A DNA stretch of 64,000 bases, taken from Bradyrhizobium sp. SK17 (GTDB taxonomy: Bacteria; Pseudomonadota; Alphaproteobacteria; Rhizobiales; Xanthobacteraceae). The stretch spans positions 1,798,001-1,862,000 of the forward strand of contig NZ_CP025113.1 in NCBI RefSeq assembly GCF_002831585.1, in the 5' to 3' direction. Numbering within the stretch: position 1 is the stretch's first letter; the number at the start of each line of letters is the position of its first letter. This document shows positions 8,439 through 17,070 of this stretch, piece by piece. Below the pieces are notes generated by a model. That model saw nothing but the letters and a program-made list of their open reading frames with translations, was not told where the DNA came from and searched no databases. The translations under genes were made by a program, and so were the position numbers.

Positions 8439-9769
8439 GCGTCGCAAGCAATCTTGCGCTTCGGATCGCCGGGGCGCTCAAGGACCGCTGCACCCACCAG
8501 GTCATGCCGAGCGTCGCGCTTGAAGCCGGCCTGATCATGGCGGCGGAGGCAGAGGGCATGAGCAAGCGTGATAGGGCGCTTGCTGCCCTCGACGGTAAGT
8601 CCCCTCGTGAGCTGGGTGAAGTCGCTCGCCGGCTGGGCGCGCACTGGGGTGACTATGCGCTCGAAGAGGCCGGCTCCGCGGTCCTTGAAGAGGGAGAGCC
8701 CCCGATCAGCGAGATCACCCGAAGGGACGCGGCCAAGTGCTTTGGCGACGATCTCTCTGGCGAGCAGAATGTCCTTGAACTCGTGCGCAGGTTCTTTCCC
8801 ATCGACACCTTGAGCGCAGACTTCTTCGCCGGGCGGTCGTTGGCGAGCGATATCGAGCGACACATGATTTCGAACTTCGGCGATTGGACCGTCGAATACC
8901 TCTTCGAGAGGATTGGCGCGTTCTCGTGCTCGCGCGATCGGTTCTCACGCGTGATAGAAGCGGCACTGCACCCTCTCGGCCGCCGCGGTCCAGCTCAAGC
9001 GACCTTGGCCGAGCACCTGAACGAGGTTTTTCGGCGCGATGGCTACATCCTCACCGTCGCGGGCGAGGAGTCCGGTTATCCGGTCTATTGGTTGAGATCA
9101 GCGACACGGGGTGTCACCGGCGCCCCGAAAAATCTCATCTTCGCGTCCAATGGGCCTAAGCCGGAGATCGGCTTCAGCGACGCCATCAACAACGACATAG
9201 TCATTCTCTCGAATGAGGAGAGTTGTCTGATCTTTGACCGTCCGATCCGGCGGGACGGCCTCCTGTGGTCCGAGTTGGTCGATTGGTGGGGCGCACAGGA
9301 GGGCGGGGTCTCGGGGGACTCTGCACGCGCGCTCGGCCTGCGCCTCCACGTCTCGCTTGCCTCGGACGCGGAGCGCAATCTGTTCGAAGCGTACTTCCGC
9401 GTCTACAAGCCGCGCCTTGGGTCAGCGCTGCCAGCGCTCATCCCGCAGGTCTACCTGCACTATGATCCAGCCGTCGTGAAGAACCTACGTCACCGCGCCG
9501 CGCTGCCGCGGCAGCGAATGGATTTCTTGATGCTCTTGCCGAACTATCAACGGGTCGTCATCGAGGTCGATGGCGCACACCATTTCAGTCGTGACGGGAA
9601 GCCCTCGCTGGCCGTCTATGCTGACATGGTTTCCGCTGACCGGGATCTGCGCTTGAACGGCTACGAGATTTACCGCTTCGGCGCGAACGAACTGGTTGGT
9701 GATGGCGCGCCAGATGTCATCGCGCGGTTTTTTGAACGACTCCTCAAGTTCCACAAAGTGCTCAGTTGA
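8435..9769 (+). CDS. AbiJ-NTD3-like abortive infection protein with C-terminal PD-(D/E)XK-type nuclease domain
   Basis: 444 residues, start overlapping the helicase stop (ATGA), so co-translated. Residues about 40-310 resemble AbiJ-related proteins: MSKRDRALAALDG, IERHMISNFGDW, HPLGRRG, LNEVFRRDGY, then NLIFASNGPKPEIGFSDAIN and a WW near the end of the block. The C-terminal 100 residues have RQRMDFLMLLPNYQRVVIEV followed by DGAHH, DRDLRLNGYEIYRFGANEL, the pattern of Vsr/DUF559-like nucleases (D, E-x-D, then a basic helix). A third effector-like nuclease tied to a Gabija-like pair is unusual. Family assignment is from memory; catalysis is inferred. Confidence 0.68.
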   Translation: MSVASNLALRIAGALKDRCTHQVMPSVALEAGLIMAAEAEGMSKRDRALAALDGKSPRELGEVARRLGAHWGDYALEEAGSAVLEEGEPPISEITRRDAAKCFGDDLSGEQNVLELVRRFFPIDTLSADFFAGRSLASDIERHMISNFGDWTVEYLFERIGAFSCSRDRFSRVIEAALHPLGRRGPAQATLAEHLNEVFRRDGYILTVAGEESGYPVYWLRSATRGVTGAPKNLIFASNGPKPEIGFSDAINNDIVILSNEESCLIFDRPIRRDGLLWSELVDWWGAQEGGVSGDSARALGLRLHVSLASDAERNLFEAYFRVYKPRLGSALPALIPQVYLHYDPAVVKNLRHRAALPRQRMDFLMLLPNYQRVVIEVDGAHHFSRDGKPSLAVYADMVSADRDLRLNGYEIYRFGANELVGDGAPDVIARFFERLLKFHKVLS

Positions 9770-9925
9770 CGCGAAGGTGAATCGGCGACCGGTCGGCGCC
9801 CTGCTCTTGTAGACTGGGGAGCACAGGCGCGGGTTGGCCCGCCGTTCCCCTGTCGTTGTACGCCACAGCACGATGCCTCGTCGTTGCACTTGCAGCGGGT
9901 GCAGCACATCGTTCCATGATGACGC

Positions 9926-10165
9926 ATGGCCGAGAAGCGACGTATGCGCCGGGTCCTGCCTGAATGGTCCGGCGATCCTGAAGACCTGTATGACTATGCG
10001 TATCCGCCGGCGCCGCGCGCGGGGCGGTCGCCCCTGCATTTGGAGGGGGCGATCACGGTGACGGACGACTGGCCCGAGATCGTGCCGATCACGGACGCCG
10101 AGTTGAGGGTCATGGAAGGCCATTTCGGCGAAGAGCTGGACGAGCTTTTCGGGCCGCGAGCCTGA
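9926..10165 (+). CDS. Small hypothetical protein
   Basis: 79 residues, basic at the start (MAEKRRMRRVLPEW) and acidic later (HFGEELDELFG). No signal peptide, membrane segment or known motif is visible. It lies 156 bases after the AbiJ-like gene and before the toxin-antitoxin promoter. No convincing ribosome binding site precedes the ATG, so the start could differ. Composition looks coding (aspartate-, glutamate- and proline-rich with few rare residues), but the call is modest. Confidence 0.5.
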   Translation: MAEKRRMRRVLPEWSGDPEDLYDYAYPPAPRAGRSPLHLEGAITVTDDWPEIVPITDAELRVMEGHFGEELDELFGPRA

Positions 10166-10185
10166 TGGGCGGCAGAAATAGGAAC

Positions 10186-10214
10186 TTGATTTGTTCGTCC
10201 ATATGACGTACATT
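10186..10214 (+). promoter_or_regulatory. Sigma70-type promoter of the tacA-tacT-recombinase operon
   Basis: TTGATT at 10186-10191 and TACATT at 10209-10214 are separated by 17 bases. Transcription would start near 10221, leaving room for a leader only if translation begins at 10251, which has GGGAG eight bases upstream. Confidence 0.5.
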
Positions 10215-10250
10215 GTTGGGGAAACGTAGACCATGTCGGGAGTGACCCCA

Positions 10251-10556
10251 ATGCCGCGCAAGCAGCCCAAGATCGAACGGGAAACGCCTAACCGCGTCGA
10301 GCGCCTCGGATTCCGGCTGGATGAAGAGACGAAGGACCTTATCGAGCGGGCCGCGCATCTGTCACGGCGCAAGGTCAGCGACTTTTGCGTGACCGCGCTC
10401 ACTGACACCGCGCGCCGGACGATCGCCGAGCATGAAACGCTAGTGCTGTCCGATCGCGACCGCGCGGCATTCTTCGACGCGCTGGTCAATCCGCGTGAGC
10501 CGAGCGAGCGGCTGGTCCGCGCCCTGGCAGAGCATAAGCGCCGGGTCGCTTCCTAA
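10251..10556 (+). CDS. tacA: TacA/DUF1778-type antitoxin
   Basis: 101 residues. The N-terminus is a ribbon-helix-helix DNA-binding region (RVERLGFRLDEETKDLIERA, then RKVSDFCVTALTDTA), followed by an acidic toxin-neutralising tail (LVLSDRDRAAFFDALVNP) as in TacA/AtaR antitoxins. The ATG at 10251 is preferred over that at 10233 for its GGGAG site and because the promoter leaves no leader for the earlier one. The GNAT toxin gene begins three bases after the stop. It should neutralise the toxin and repress the operon. Confidence 0.85.
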   Translation: MPRKQPKIERETPNRVERLGFRLDEETKDLIERAAHLSRRKVSDFCVTALTDTARRTIAEHETLVLSDRDRAAFFDALVNPREPSERLVRALAEHKRRVAS

Positions 10557-10558
10557 GC

Positions 10559-11080
10559 ATGACGGCGTCTCGGCCAGATTTGAAGATCGAGGCGCTCGCG
10601 TCGCATCACGATCGGGACAGCTTTACCTGCGGCGTCGACAGCCTCGACAGGTATCTCCGGACGCAGGCGAGCCAGGATGTGCGGCGCAAGGCAAACGGGG
10701 TCTTCATTCTGGTCGAGCCGGACAGGCCGGAGGTTGTGCTGGGCTACTATACGCTATGCGCGACGGGCGTGGCGCAGGGCAACGTGCCCGCCGCTGCCCG
10801 CAAGCACATCCCGCGCTATCCGCTGGTCAGCGCCACGCTGGTCGGACGGCTGGCGGTCTCGGAAGCGCGGCAGGGCGAGCGCCTTGGCGCGATGCTTCTC
10901 GCCGACGCGGTGCAGCGCGCGTATGCGAGCGCCGCCACGGTCGGTTCCTCGATGCTGGTGGTGGACGCCATCAGCGAGCGCGCCGCCGCCTTCTATGAGG
11001 GAAATGGTTTCGTGCGCCTCCCGGATTCGCTTCGGTTGGTGCTGTCGATGCACGCGATCCAGCGACTGGTGGAACCATGA
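10559..11080 (+). CDS. tacT: GNAT acetyltransferase toxin (TacT-like)
   Basis: 173 residues. TacT-type toxins acetylate the amino group of charged tRNAs and halt translation. Visible landmarks are the family start (HHDRDSFTCGVDSLDRYLRT), the acetyl-CoA loop RQGERLGAMLLADAVQRA near residue 105-125 (R/Q-x-x-G-x-G/A form), and YEGNGFVRL with the catalytic-region tyrosine near residue 143. It follows its antitoxin by three bases. Its stop overlaps the ATG of the recombinase (ATGA), so toxin and recombinase are translationally coupled, which is not the usual end of such a module. Confidence 0.85.
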   Translation: MTASRPDLKIEALASHHDRDSFTCGVDSLDRYLRTQASQDVRRKANGVFILVEPDRPEVVLGYYTLCATGVAQGNVPAAARKHIPRYPLVSATLVGRLAVSEARQGERLGAMLLADAVQRAYASAATVGSSMLVVDAISERAAAFYEGNGFVRLPDSLRLVLSMHAIQRLVEP

Positions 11081-12759
11081 CCGACGCAGCACCTGCATCG
11101 CCTGACGCCACGCCTGGGACTGCGCTTGCCAAGGCGGCCCTCTACTTGCGCGTCTCGACCGGAAGGCAGGCGGAGAGCGATCTGTCGATTCCCGATCAGC
11201 GGCGGCAGATCACCGCCTATTGCGTAGCCAAAGGCTGGGACGTCGCGGCCGAGTTCGTTGAGCCGGGCAACACCGCCACCGACGATCGCCGGCCAGCGTT
11301 CCAGGCGATGATTGACGCCGCGTTGGTGAAGCCGCCGACCTTCACCGTCATCATCGTCCACTCCTTCTCGCGCTTCTTCCGCGATCAGTTCCAGTTTGAG
11401 TTCTACGTTCGCAAACTGGCCAAGAACGGCGTGCGGTTGATCTCGATCACGCAGGACCTCGGCGACGATCCGATGAGCGTGATGATGCGTCAGATCATGA
11501 CGCTGTTCGACGAATACCAGTCGAAGGAGAACGCCAAGCACACGTTGCGCGCCATGAAGGAGAATGCACGTCAGGGCTATTGGAACGGCGCTTTGCCGCC
11601 GATCGGCTACCGCATCGTCGCCGCCGAGCAACGCGGTGCGAAGATCAAAAAGAAGCTGGAGGTCGATCCGATCCACGCCGACACAGTGCGCTTGATCTAC
11701 AGGCTGGCGCTCAATGGTGACGGCGACAGAGGCCCGATGGGGATCAAGTCGATCACCACCTATCTCAACGAGCGTAACATCCGTACCCGCGACGGCGGGC
11801 GGTGGGGCATCGCCTCGGTGCATCAGATACTCACGCGGACCACCTATATCGGCGAACATCGGTTCAACACGCGCGACCACAAGACGCGCACGGCAAAACC
11901 CGAGGCCGAGCATGCGGTCATGGACGTTCCGCCGATCGTCACCGAAGTGGAATTCGAGGCAGTCCAGGCGGCGCTGAAGGCGCGCAGTCCGAAATGGATG
12001 CCGCCACGCGCGGTGAGTGGTCCGACTTTGCTGACCGGGATTTGCTTCTGCGCATCCTGTGGCGGTGCGATGACGCTACGGACTGGCAAGGGCAGCGCCG
12101 GCGGCATGTATCGCTACTACACCTGCTCGACGAAGGCGCGGCAGGGCGAGCGTGGCTGTCGCGGTCTGACAGTGCCTATGGACAAACTCGATCGTGCTGT
12201 CGTCGATCACCTGGAGTGGCGCCTGCTCGATCCGGTGCGTTTGGAGACGATGATGGATCAGTTACTTGAGCGACGAGAGGAATGGAATGAACGGCGTCGC
12301 GGGCACATCGCGGAGCTACGCAAGCGCGCCGCGGAAGCGGAAGCGAAGTTGAAGCGCCTTTACGAAGCGATCGAGAACGGCGTGGTCGATGTAGCCGACC
12401 CATCGCTGAAGGATCGCATCGCAGAACTAACCGCCGTGCGCGACCAGGCGCAGGCCGACGCGGAGCGCGCAACTTCCGCTGTGGAGCGGCTCGGGCCTGC
12501 TATCACGTCGGACAGTTTGCGCCGGTTTGCGCTCGCTGCCCGACGCAAGCTGCGGAACGAAGATGGAACCTATCGGCGGGACCATTTGCGGGCGCTCGCG
12601 CAACGCGTCGAGGTCGTCGATCCGAGCGAAATCCGTATCCTCGGCACGAAAACCGAACTGCTACGGACACTTGTCGCCGCCGCCGGCGTAGAATCGGCGG
12701 CTGGTGGCGTTCGCAGTTTTATACCGAAGTGGCGCGCCCGACACGATTCGAACGCGTGA
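11077..12759 (+). CDS. Large serine recombinase (resolvase/integrase)
   Basis: 560 residues. An N-terminal resolvase domain has YLRVS with the catalytic Ser27 and SFSRFFRD near residue 97. A recombinase domain follows (LPPIGYRIV, then SITTYLNERNI and HQILTRTTYIG). A zinc ribbon is visible near residue 320 (CFCASCGGAM, later YYTCS and GC), then a long coiled coil at about 390-470. This is the standard layout of phage and island integrases. The last residues (ARHDSNA) are encoded within the tRNA-Arg fragment at 12730-12790, placing the gene at an element end. Confidence 0.9.
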   Translation: MTDAAPASPDATPGTALAKAALYLRVSTGRQAESDLSIPDQRRQITAYCVAKGWDVAAEFVEPGNTATDDRRPAFQAMIDAALVKPPTFTVIIVHSFSRFFRDQFQFEFYVRKLAKNGVRLISITQDLGDDPMSVMMRQIMTLFDEYQSKENAKHTLRAMKENARQGYWNGALPPIGYRIVAAEQRGAKIKKKLEVDPIHADTVRLIYRLALNGDGDRGPMGIKSITTYLNERNIRTRDGGRWGIASVHQILTRTTYIGEHRFNTRDHKTRTAKPEAEHAVMDVPPIVTEVEFEAVQAALKARSPKWMPPRAVSGPTLLTGICFCASCGGAMTLRTGKGSAGGMYRYYTCSTKARQGERGCRGLTVPMDKLDRAVVDHLEWRLLDPVRLETMMDQLLERREEWNERRRGHIAELRKRAAEAEAKLKRLYEAIENGVVDVADPSLKDRIAELTAVRDQAQADAERATSAVERLGPAITSDSLRRFALAARRKLRNEDGTYRRDHLRALAQRVEVVDPSEIRILGTKTELLRTLVAAAGVESAAGGVRSFIPKWRARHDSNA

Positions 12760-12790
12760 CATTTGCCTTCGGAGGGCAGACGCTGCTCAA
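12730..12790 (-). tRNA. 3' fragment of tRNA-Arg(CCG), probable attachment site remnant
   Basis: On the minus strand the sequence has an anticodon arm with loop CTCCGAA (anticodon CCG at 12770-12772), a T-arm with TTCGAAT flanked by pairing ACGCG/CGTGT, then CGGGCGC, G and an encoded CCA ending at 12730. The matching 5' acceptor strand (GCGCCCG) and a normal D-arm are absent upstream, so this is not a complete gene. Such tRNA ends are left by site-specific integration; the serine recombinase gene terminates inside it. The intact gene would be at the other end of the island. Confidence 0.6.
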
Positions 12791-13436
12791 GCCCCACCGT
12801 ACCACGTAACCGTACGTCGCGCTGTCCTACGAAGCTATGCTTGATGCCACAGGACGACGCGGAAGAGCTTTATCAGTGGCGGAACACCGATATACCGGCG
12901 TAGGTCAAGCCGTGGGTTTTGGTCCGGAAAACTCGAAAATGTGTTATCTTTCAATGGGGATTGACTGACACTCTCTCCGCCATCCGGTCAAAAAACACTT
13001 CTTCCCGGCATTGCCGGCACGGCCCAGCCGAGCGTTACGAGCGGCGGTGTCGAAGCGGTGCAAGGCCCAGTTCGCGGCGTGGCACGATGGCCGGCTCTTT
13101 CGAGCCGGGCACAGCCCTCCGCATTCCCTGAGGTTCGCTCATCACTGCGCCGGTTCGCGCAGCAAGTTGCGAACCGCATGTCTGCGCCAGAAGCCGGAAT
13201 ACGGTTCGAGCATTGGTCATGCGGCTGCGACGTCGTGGGGCGCGCGTGTCCAGCTCGAGCAATTCCCTTGGCAGGCCATTCAGCGATTCCGCGAAATCCT
13301 GCACCGGTCGATCCGGATTTGACTCGGAGGGGGCGTGGCATAAGATTGAACCAACAGCGCCTTGTCGCGCGGTGCCCATCTGCTGTGATTTTCGCGAGGC
13401 GTCGGCCCGCGCGATGGGAAGTCGAAACAGGGGGAG
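12791..13436. other. Gene-free stretch after the island boundary
   Basis: About 650 bases. Short open frames exist on both strands, but their proteins are arginine/proline/serine-rich and unlike real products. No RNA gene, repeat or convincing terminator is visible. It may hold degraded island sequence. Confidence 0.4.
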
Positions 13437-14351
13437 TTGTTGGGCGCGCAAGGCCAGGGAGCGTGGCATACCGCAGCCTTTGCCGAGGATTTCCGCGAGG
13501 ATGTCTTTGCAGAGCAGCGGAAGCTGCGTGCACGGCTTCTCGATCATGGTGCGATTCGCCTTGCCCCTGCACGCGATCTGGCCGCCCACATGCTTCTCCA
13601 TCTTGATGACCTGCCGGGTTGCTGGTCGATTGCGACCAATTGGCTGCGGGCCGAACTGCGATGCCAGCGCGTCGACACCGGTTTCGGGATGCGTCAGGCA
13701 AGGGACTATTTCCCGGGTTTTGCGGAAGCAAAGGACGCAGACTACGACGTGCCCTCGTTCGGCGGCAAAGCCGTCGACAATCGGGATGCGGCGATGCAGG
13801 CAATGTGGCTGGATCCCCACCCGGTGATCTTTGCCGATATCAAGCAGGACAGCCGAATCACGATGCGGCTGCGCCAGAGACTTTCGGGGGCACGGACGAA
13901 GTCAAAGTTCGCCTGGGCGCTTCGCAGCGGACAGGGCAGCTACGGTCTGATCTGCGCCGACTGGACCGAGCATTTTGCCCCTTGGGAATCCGGCCTGTAT
14001 GATTGTTTCGAGCAGACGGTGGTCGATGTCCTCAACCCGATCGTTGCGGTTGCCAAGGAGATTGCCGATCGGGACCCGACGCGTCGGAATGGAGCGACAC
14101 GGGGTCGCGATCCATTGACCCTGTCCATAGGCCTTTCCGCGACGGCCTGGCTGGCCACCCTTACGGCTTCGGAAATCGAGGTTGCCAGGCTGGTCGCGAA
14201 AGGCCTGAGCTACAAGGAAATCGCCAGGATTCGCCGCAGATCGTTTTCCACGATCGATCATCAACTCAGGAGCATCCGACAGAAGACCGGAGCTTCGAGC
14301 ACCTCCGCCTTGGTCAGCCTGCTTGCACGGACCGACTTTCCGCAGGCCTGA
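13437..14351 (+). CDS. LuxR-family transcriptional regulator
   Basis: About 304 residues. The C-terminal 60 residues form a LuxR/GerE helix-turn-helix: LTASEIEVARLVAKGLSYKE, then RSFSTIDHQLRSIRQKTGAS. The N-terminal 200 residues look like a GAF/PAS-type sensor (HMLLHLDDLPGCWSIAT, later IICADW-like GLICADWTEHFAP). The start is uncertain: TTG codons at 13437 and 13440 have GGGGGAG directly against them and the frame stays open to 13389. No autoinducer-binding signature is evident. The gene stands alone upstream of the HbpS/ABC genes, which it might control. Confidence 0.72.
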   Translation: MLGAQGQGAWHTAAFAEDFREDVFAEQRKLRARLLDHGAIRLAPARDLAAHMLLHLDDLPGCWSIATNWLRAELRCQRVDTGFGMRQARDYFPGFAEAKDADYDVPSFGGKAVDNRDAAMQAMWLDPHPVIFADIKQDSRITMRLRQRLSGARTKSKFAWALRSGQGSYGLICADWTEHFAPWESGLYDCFEQTVVDVLNPIVAVAKEIADRDPTRRNGATRGRDPLTLSIGLSATAWLATLTASEIEVARLVAKGLSYKEIARIRRRSFSTIDHQLRSIRQKTGASSTSALVSLLARTDFPQA

Positions 14352-14595
14352 GGAGCCGCCGGAGTAGCGCCGGCGAAAGTCGGATTCACGCCGGCGGACG
14401 CGGAATTCGCCGCTTGACGAAAACAGTATTCGAAGATGTCGGGCCGATGAAGCCGTGCCTCATCGATCCTGATCTGTATCGCGAACCTTCGCGATAGATG
14501 GCCGCGCACGTCTCTTGGTAGACCCGTGTTGCACGTGAACCAGCGTGCCACGTTGAACCATCCCGGATGGGTGGTTTTGCGAAGGGGGAGGGGAG

Positions 14596-15108
14596 ATGGC
14601 CAAACAATTGCTTGCGGCAACGATGCTTATCGCTTGCTTGCCAACGCTCGGCGCGGCCGAGGGCTTGAAGAACAAGCCTCTGCTTACCTACAGCGCAGCC
14701 GAGAAGATGATCGCAGCCTGTTTCGCGGCGCAGGCGGCCGCCGGGTACGCGAAGGTCAACGTCGTCGTGGTCGACGACGGGGGGCGGTTGATTGCTGCCG
14801 CGCGGCAGGATGGGGCGTGCAAGGCCTGCACCGACATTGCGCAGAACAAGGCGATCACGTCGTCGCTCTATGCCGCGCCGACCCGGGCATTTGCCGATCT
14901 GTCCTTTGGTGTGAAGCGCGACGGCGTTAATGCCGGATTGCCGGGTGCGGCCTTTGTTCCCGGTCTGGTGGCCTTCGCAGGTGGTCTCCCCATCAAGACT
15001 GCGACGGACGATGTCATCGGCGGCATCGGTGTCAGCGGCGGCAGCGAGGATCAGGACGAAAGCTGTGCGCAGGCTGGCCTCAACGTAGTCTCCAAAAGCC
15101 TGAACTGA
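14596..15108 (+). CDS. Secreted GlcG/HbpS-family protein
   Basis: 170 residues with a Sec signal peptide (hydrophobic LLAATMLIACLPTLGAAEG, cleavage near residue 21). The body follows the GlcG/HbpS (DUF336) pattern: LLTYSAAEKMIAAC, VNVVVVDDGGRLIAAAR, KAITSSLYAAPTRAF and the glycine-rich C-terminus DDVIGGIGVSGGSEDQD. Members bind haem or small cofactors and often sit near oxidative catabolism genes. The ATG has GGGAGGGGAG-type sequence upstream. It precedes a MetX-like gene by eight bases and probably shares its transcript. Confidence 0.82.
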   Translation: MAKQLLAATMLIACLPTLGAAEGLKNKPLLTYSAAEKMIAACFAAQAAAGYAKVNVVVVDDGGRLIAAARQDGACKACTDIAQNKAITSSLYAAPTRAFADLSFGVKRDGVNAGLPGAAFVPGLVAFAGGLPIKTATDDVIGGIGVSGGSEDQDESCAQAGLNVVSKSLN

Positions 15109-15116
15109 GTGATGGC

Positions 15117-16166
15117 ATGATCGAGAACCCGTTCTACGGCCGCGAAACGCAAGGCGAGTTCAATCTCCATGAGCTCGGCAACCTCATCCTTGAAAGCGGC
15201 GAAACGCTCCGCGGTGCAAAGCTGGCTTACCGTACCTTCGGGAAGCTGAACGCAACGAAGTCCAACGCCATCCTGGTGACGACCTGGTTCTCGGGAACCG
15301 GCAAGGTGATGGAGGACGTCTATGTTGGTCAGGGCCACGCACTTGATCCCGATCGCTACTTCATCGTCATCGTGGATCAACTCGGCAGTGGCGTGTCATC
15401 ATCGCCGCAGAACACGCCCGCGCCTCAGGCGATGGCGAAGTTTCCGAAGCTTGCCATCGGCGACGATGTCCGCGCGCAACGCCAGATGCTGACAGACCTG
15501 TTCGGGATCGAGCGGCTAGCCCTCGTGATCGGTGGATCGATGGGCGGCCAGCAGGTTTATGAATGGGCCGTCGCCTATCCGATGATGGTTGAACGAGCCG
15601 CGCCGATCGCTGCGACAGCGCGCATTTCGCTGCACCAGCAGGTCTTCATTGAAACCCTCAAGGAAGCGATCACGTCCGACCCGAGCTGGAATGCCGGCTG
15701 GTACGCCTCGGGCTTCGCTGTGCGCGAGGGCATGGACCGGATGGCGCGGATCGTCGCGATACTCGGCTGGTCTGCGCAGTTCTACCAGGAGGAACGTTGG
15801 CGCAGCGTCGTTGGCATGTCGTCGCTGGACGATTTCATCAACGGCGTGATGAAGGCTTACTTCGAGCCGATGGATCCCAATGTCCTGCTGTGCGAGATGC
15901 ACAAGTGGCAACGGGCAGACGTATCGCGGCATACCGCGGGTGACCTCCCCCGGGCGCTGGGGCGCGTCAAGGCAAAGACGATGGTCATGCCCATCAGCCA
16001 CGACGGTTTCTTTCCCCCGCAGGAATGCGAGGCCGACTATCGACTGCTACCGGACGCCTTGTTCCGGGTGATCGAATCCCCTGAAGGCCACATGGGGCTG
16101 AACGGATTCGAGCCCGGATACATGGAGCAGGTCGATCGTCATCTGAACGAGCTGCTAGCCACCTGA
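15117..16166 (+). CDS. Alpha/beta-fold hydrolase of the MetX (homoserine O-acetyltransferase-like) family
   Basis: 349 residues. The fold is that of MetX-like acyltransferases: LAYRTFGKLNATKSNAIL, GTGKVMED, then the nucleophile elbow VIGGSMGGQQVYEWA with Ser near residue 141, an Asp candidate in ISHDGFFPP and the catalytic His in SPEGHMGLNGFEPGY. It lacks the longer lid region of true MetX and lies beside a secreted HbpS-like protein and an ABC transporter rather than methionine genes. A hydrolase of the transported ester, or an acyltransferase, is more likely than methionine synthesis. Confidence 0.75.
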   Translation: MIENPFYGRETQGEFNLHELGNLILESGETLRGAKLAYRTFGKLNATKSNAILVTTWFSGTGKVMEDVYVGQGHALDPDRYFIVIVDQLGSGVSSSPQNTPAPQAMAKFPKLAIGDDVRAQRQMLTDLFGIERLALVIGGSMGGQQVYEWAVAYPMMVERAAPIAATARISLHQQVFIETLKEAITSDPSWNAGWYASGFAVREGMDRMARIVAILGWSAQFYQEERWRSVVGMSSLDDFINGVMKAYFEPMDPNVLLCEMHKWQRADVSRHTAGDLPRALGRVKAKTMVMPISHDGFFPPQECEADYRLLPDALFRVIESPEGHMGLNGFEPGYMEQVDRHLNELLAT

Positions 16167-16262
16167 CGATTTCCAAACCCGGTCCTAGATCGCCCCCGAG
16201 TCCTGTCGTTTCGGGGAACGGATGGGCATGTCCCGACGACCGCGCCTGAGGACGCGTGCAAG

Positions 16263-17060
16263 ATGCAACAGAGCAAGGGCAAGGCGCTCAACGTGAGAGG
16301 CGCCACCAAGACCTACCGAACGCAATCGGGTGAAGTTCACGCATTGAAGGACGTCGACCTGACCGTGCGGCAGGGCGAATTCATCGCCGTCGTTGGACCC
16401 TCCGGTTGCGGCAAGACCACGTTGCTCTGGTCGATCGCCGGATTGCACAAGCTGACCTCAGGTGCCATCGCCCTTGGCGAGGAATGGATCACTGGTCCAC
16501 ATCCGAGCATCGGCATGATGTTTCAAGAAGCGAATCTTCTGCCCTGGCGGACGATCCGCAAGAACATCGAGCTTCCGTTCGAGATCCGGGACATGCGGCC
16601 GGACGCAGCGCGGATCGATACGTTCTTGCAGCGGGTAGGGCTGAGCGGTTTCGGCGACAGGATGCCGCGCGAACTGTCGGGAGGGATGCAGCAGCGCGCG
16701 TCCATCGTGCGTGCGCTGGCAAGTGACCCTGCGGTCCTGTTGATGGACGAACCGTTCGGGGCGCTCGACGCCTTCACCCGCGACGAGATGAACAAGCTGG
16801 TGGAGGAGATCTGGCTGGAGTCCCGCAAGACGGTCGTCCTGATCACCCATTCGATCGCGGAGGCCGTGTTCCTGGCCGACAAGGTCTACATCATGAGCGC
16901 ACGGCCGGGCCAAATCGCGCGAATGGTGGACGTTCCATTTGCGCGGCCAAGGTCGCTGGACCTGATGGAATCGCGCGAGTTCTTCGATCTCGTCAACACG
17001 ATCAAGCACGACATTCAGCACCAGCGGCCGGCCACGCCGGCTGCCGTCATGGCAAGATGA
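16263..17060 (+). CDS. ABC transporter ATP-binding protein, nitrate/sulfonate/taurine type
   Basis: 265 residues. Walker A GPSGCGKTT lies near residue 45-53, signature LSGGMQQRASIVRALA near 140, Walker B VLLMDEPFGALDAFTRDEM near 160 and the switch histidine in VLITHSIAEAVFLAD. This is the SsuB/TauB/NrtD subgroup (SIAEAVFLAD and IRKNIELPFEIR are typical). It forms a transporter with the permease 11 bases downstream and the binding protein at 17963. The start ATG at 16263 has no strong ribosome binding site. Confidence 0.92.
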   Translation: MQQSKGKALNVRGATKTYRTQSGEVHALKDVDLTVRQGEFIAVVGPSGCGKTTLLWSIAGLHKLTSGAIALGEEWITGPHPSIGMMFQEANLLPWRTIRKNIELPFEIRDMRPDAARIDTFLQRVGLSGFGDRMPRELSGGMQQRASIVRALASDPAVLLMDEPFGALDAFTRDEMNKLVEEIWLESRKTVVLITHSIAEAVFLADKVYIMSARPGQIARMVDVPFARPRSLDLMESREFFDLVNTIKHDIQHQRPATPAAVMAR

Positions 17061-17070
17061 GGGAGCCACC

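Noticed and set aside
12730..12806. Complete tRNA-Arg gene
   Set aside because: The 3' acceptor strand CGGGCGC has no complementary GCGCCCG at the expected 5' position and the D-arm is not formed.
13035..13820. Minus-strand 261-codon frame overlapping the LuxR gene
   Set aside because: No motif or ribosome binding site; the overlapping plus-strand frame has a clear LuxR helix-turn-helix.
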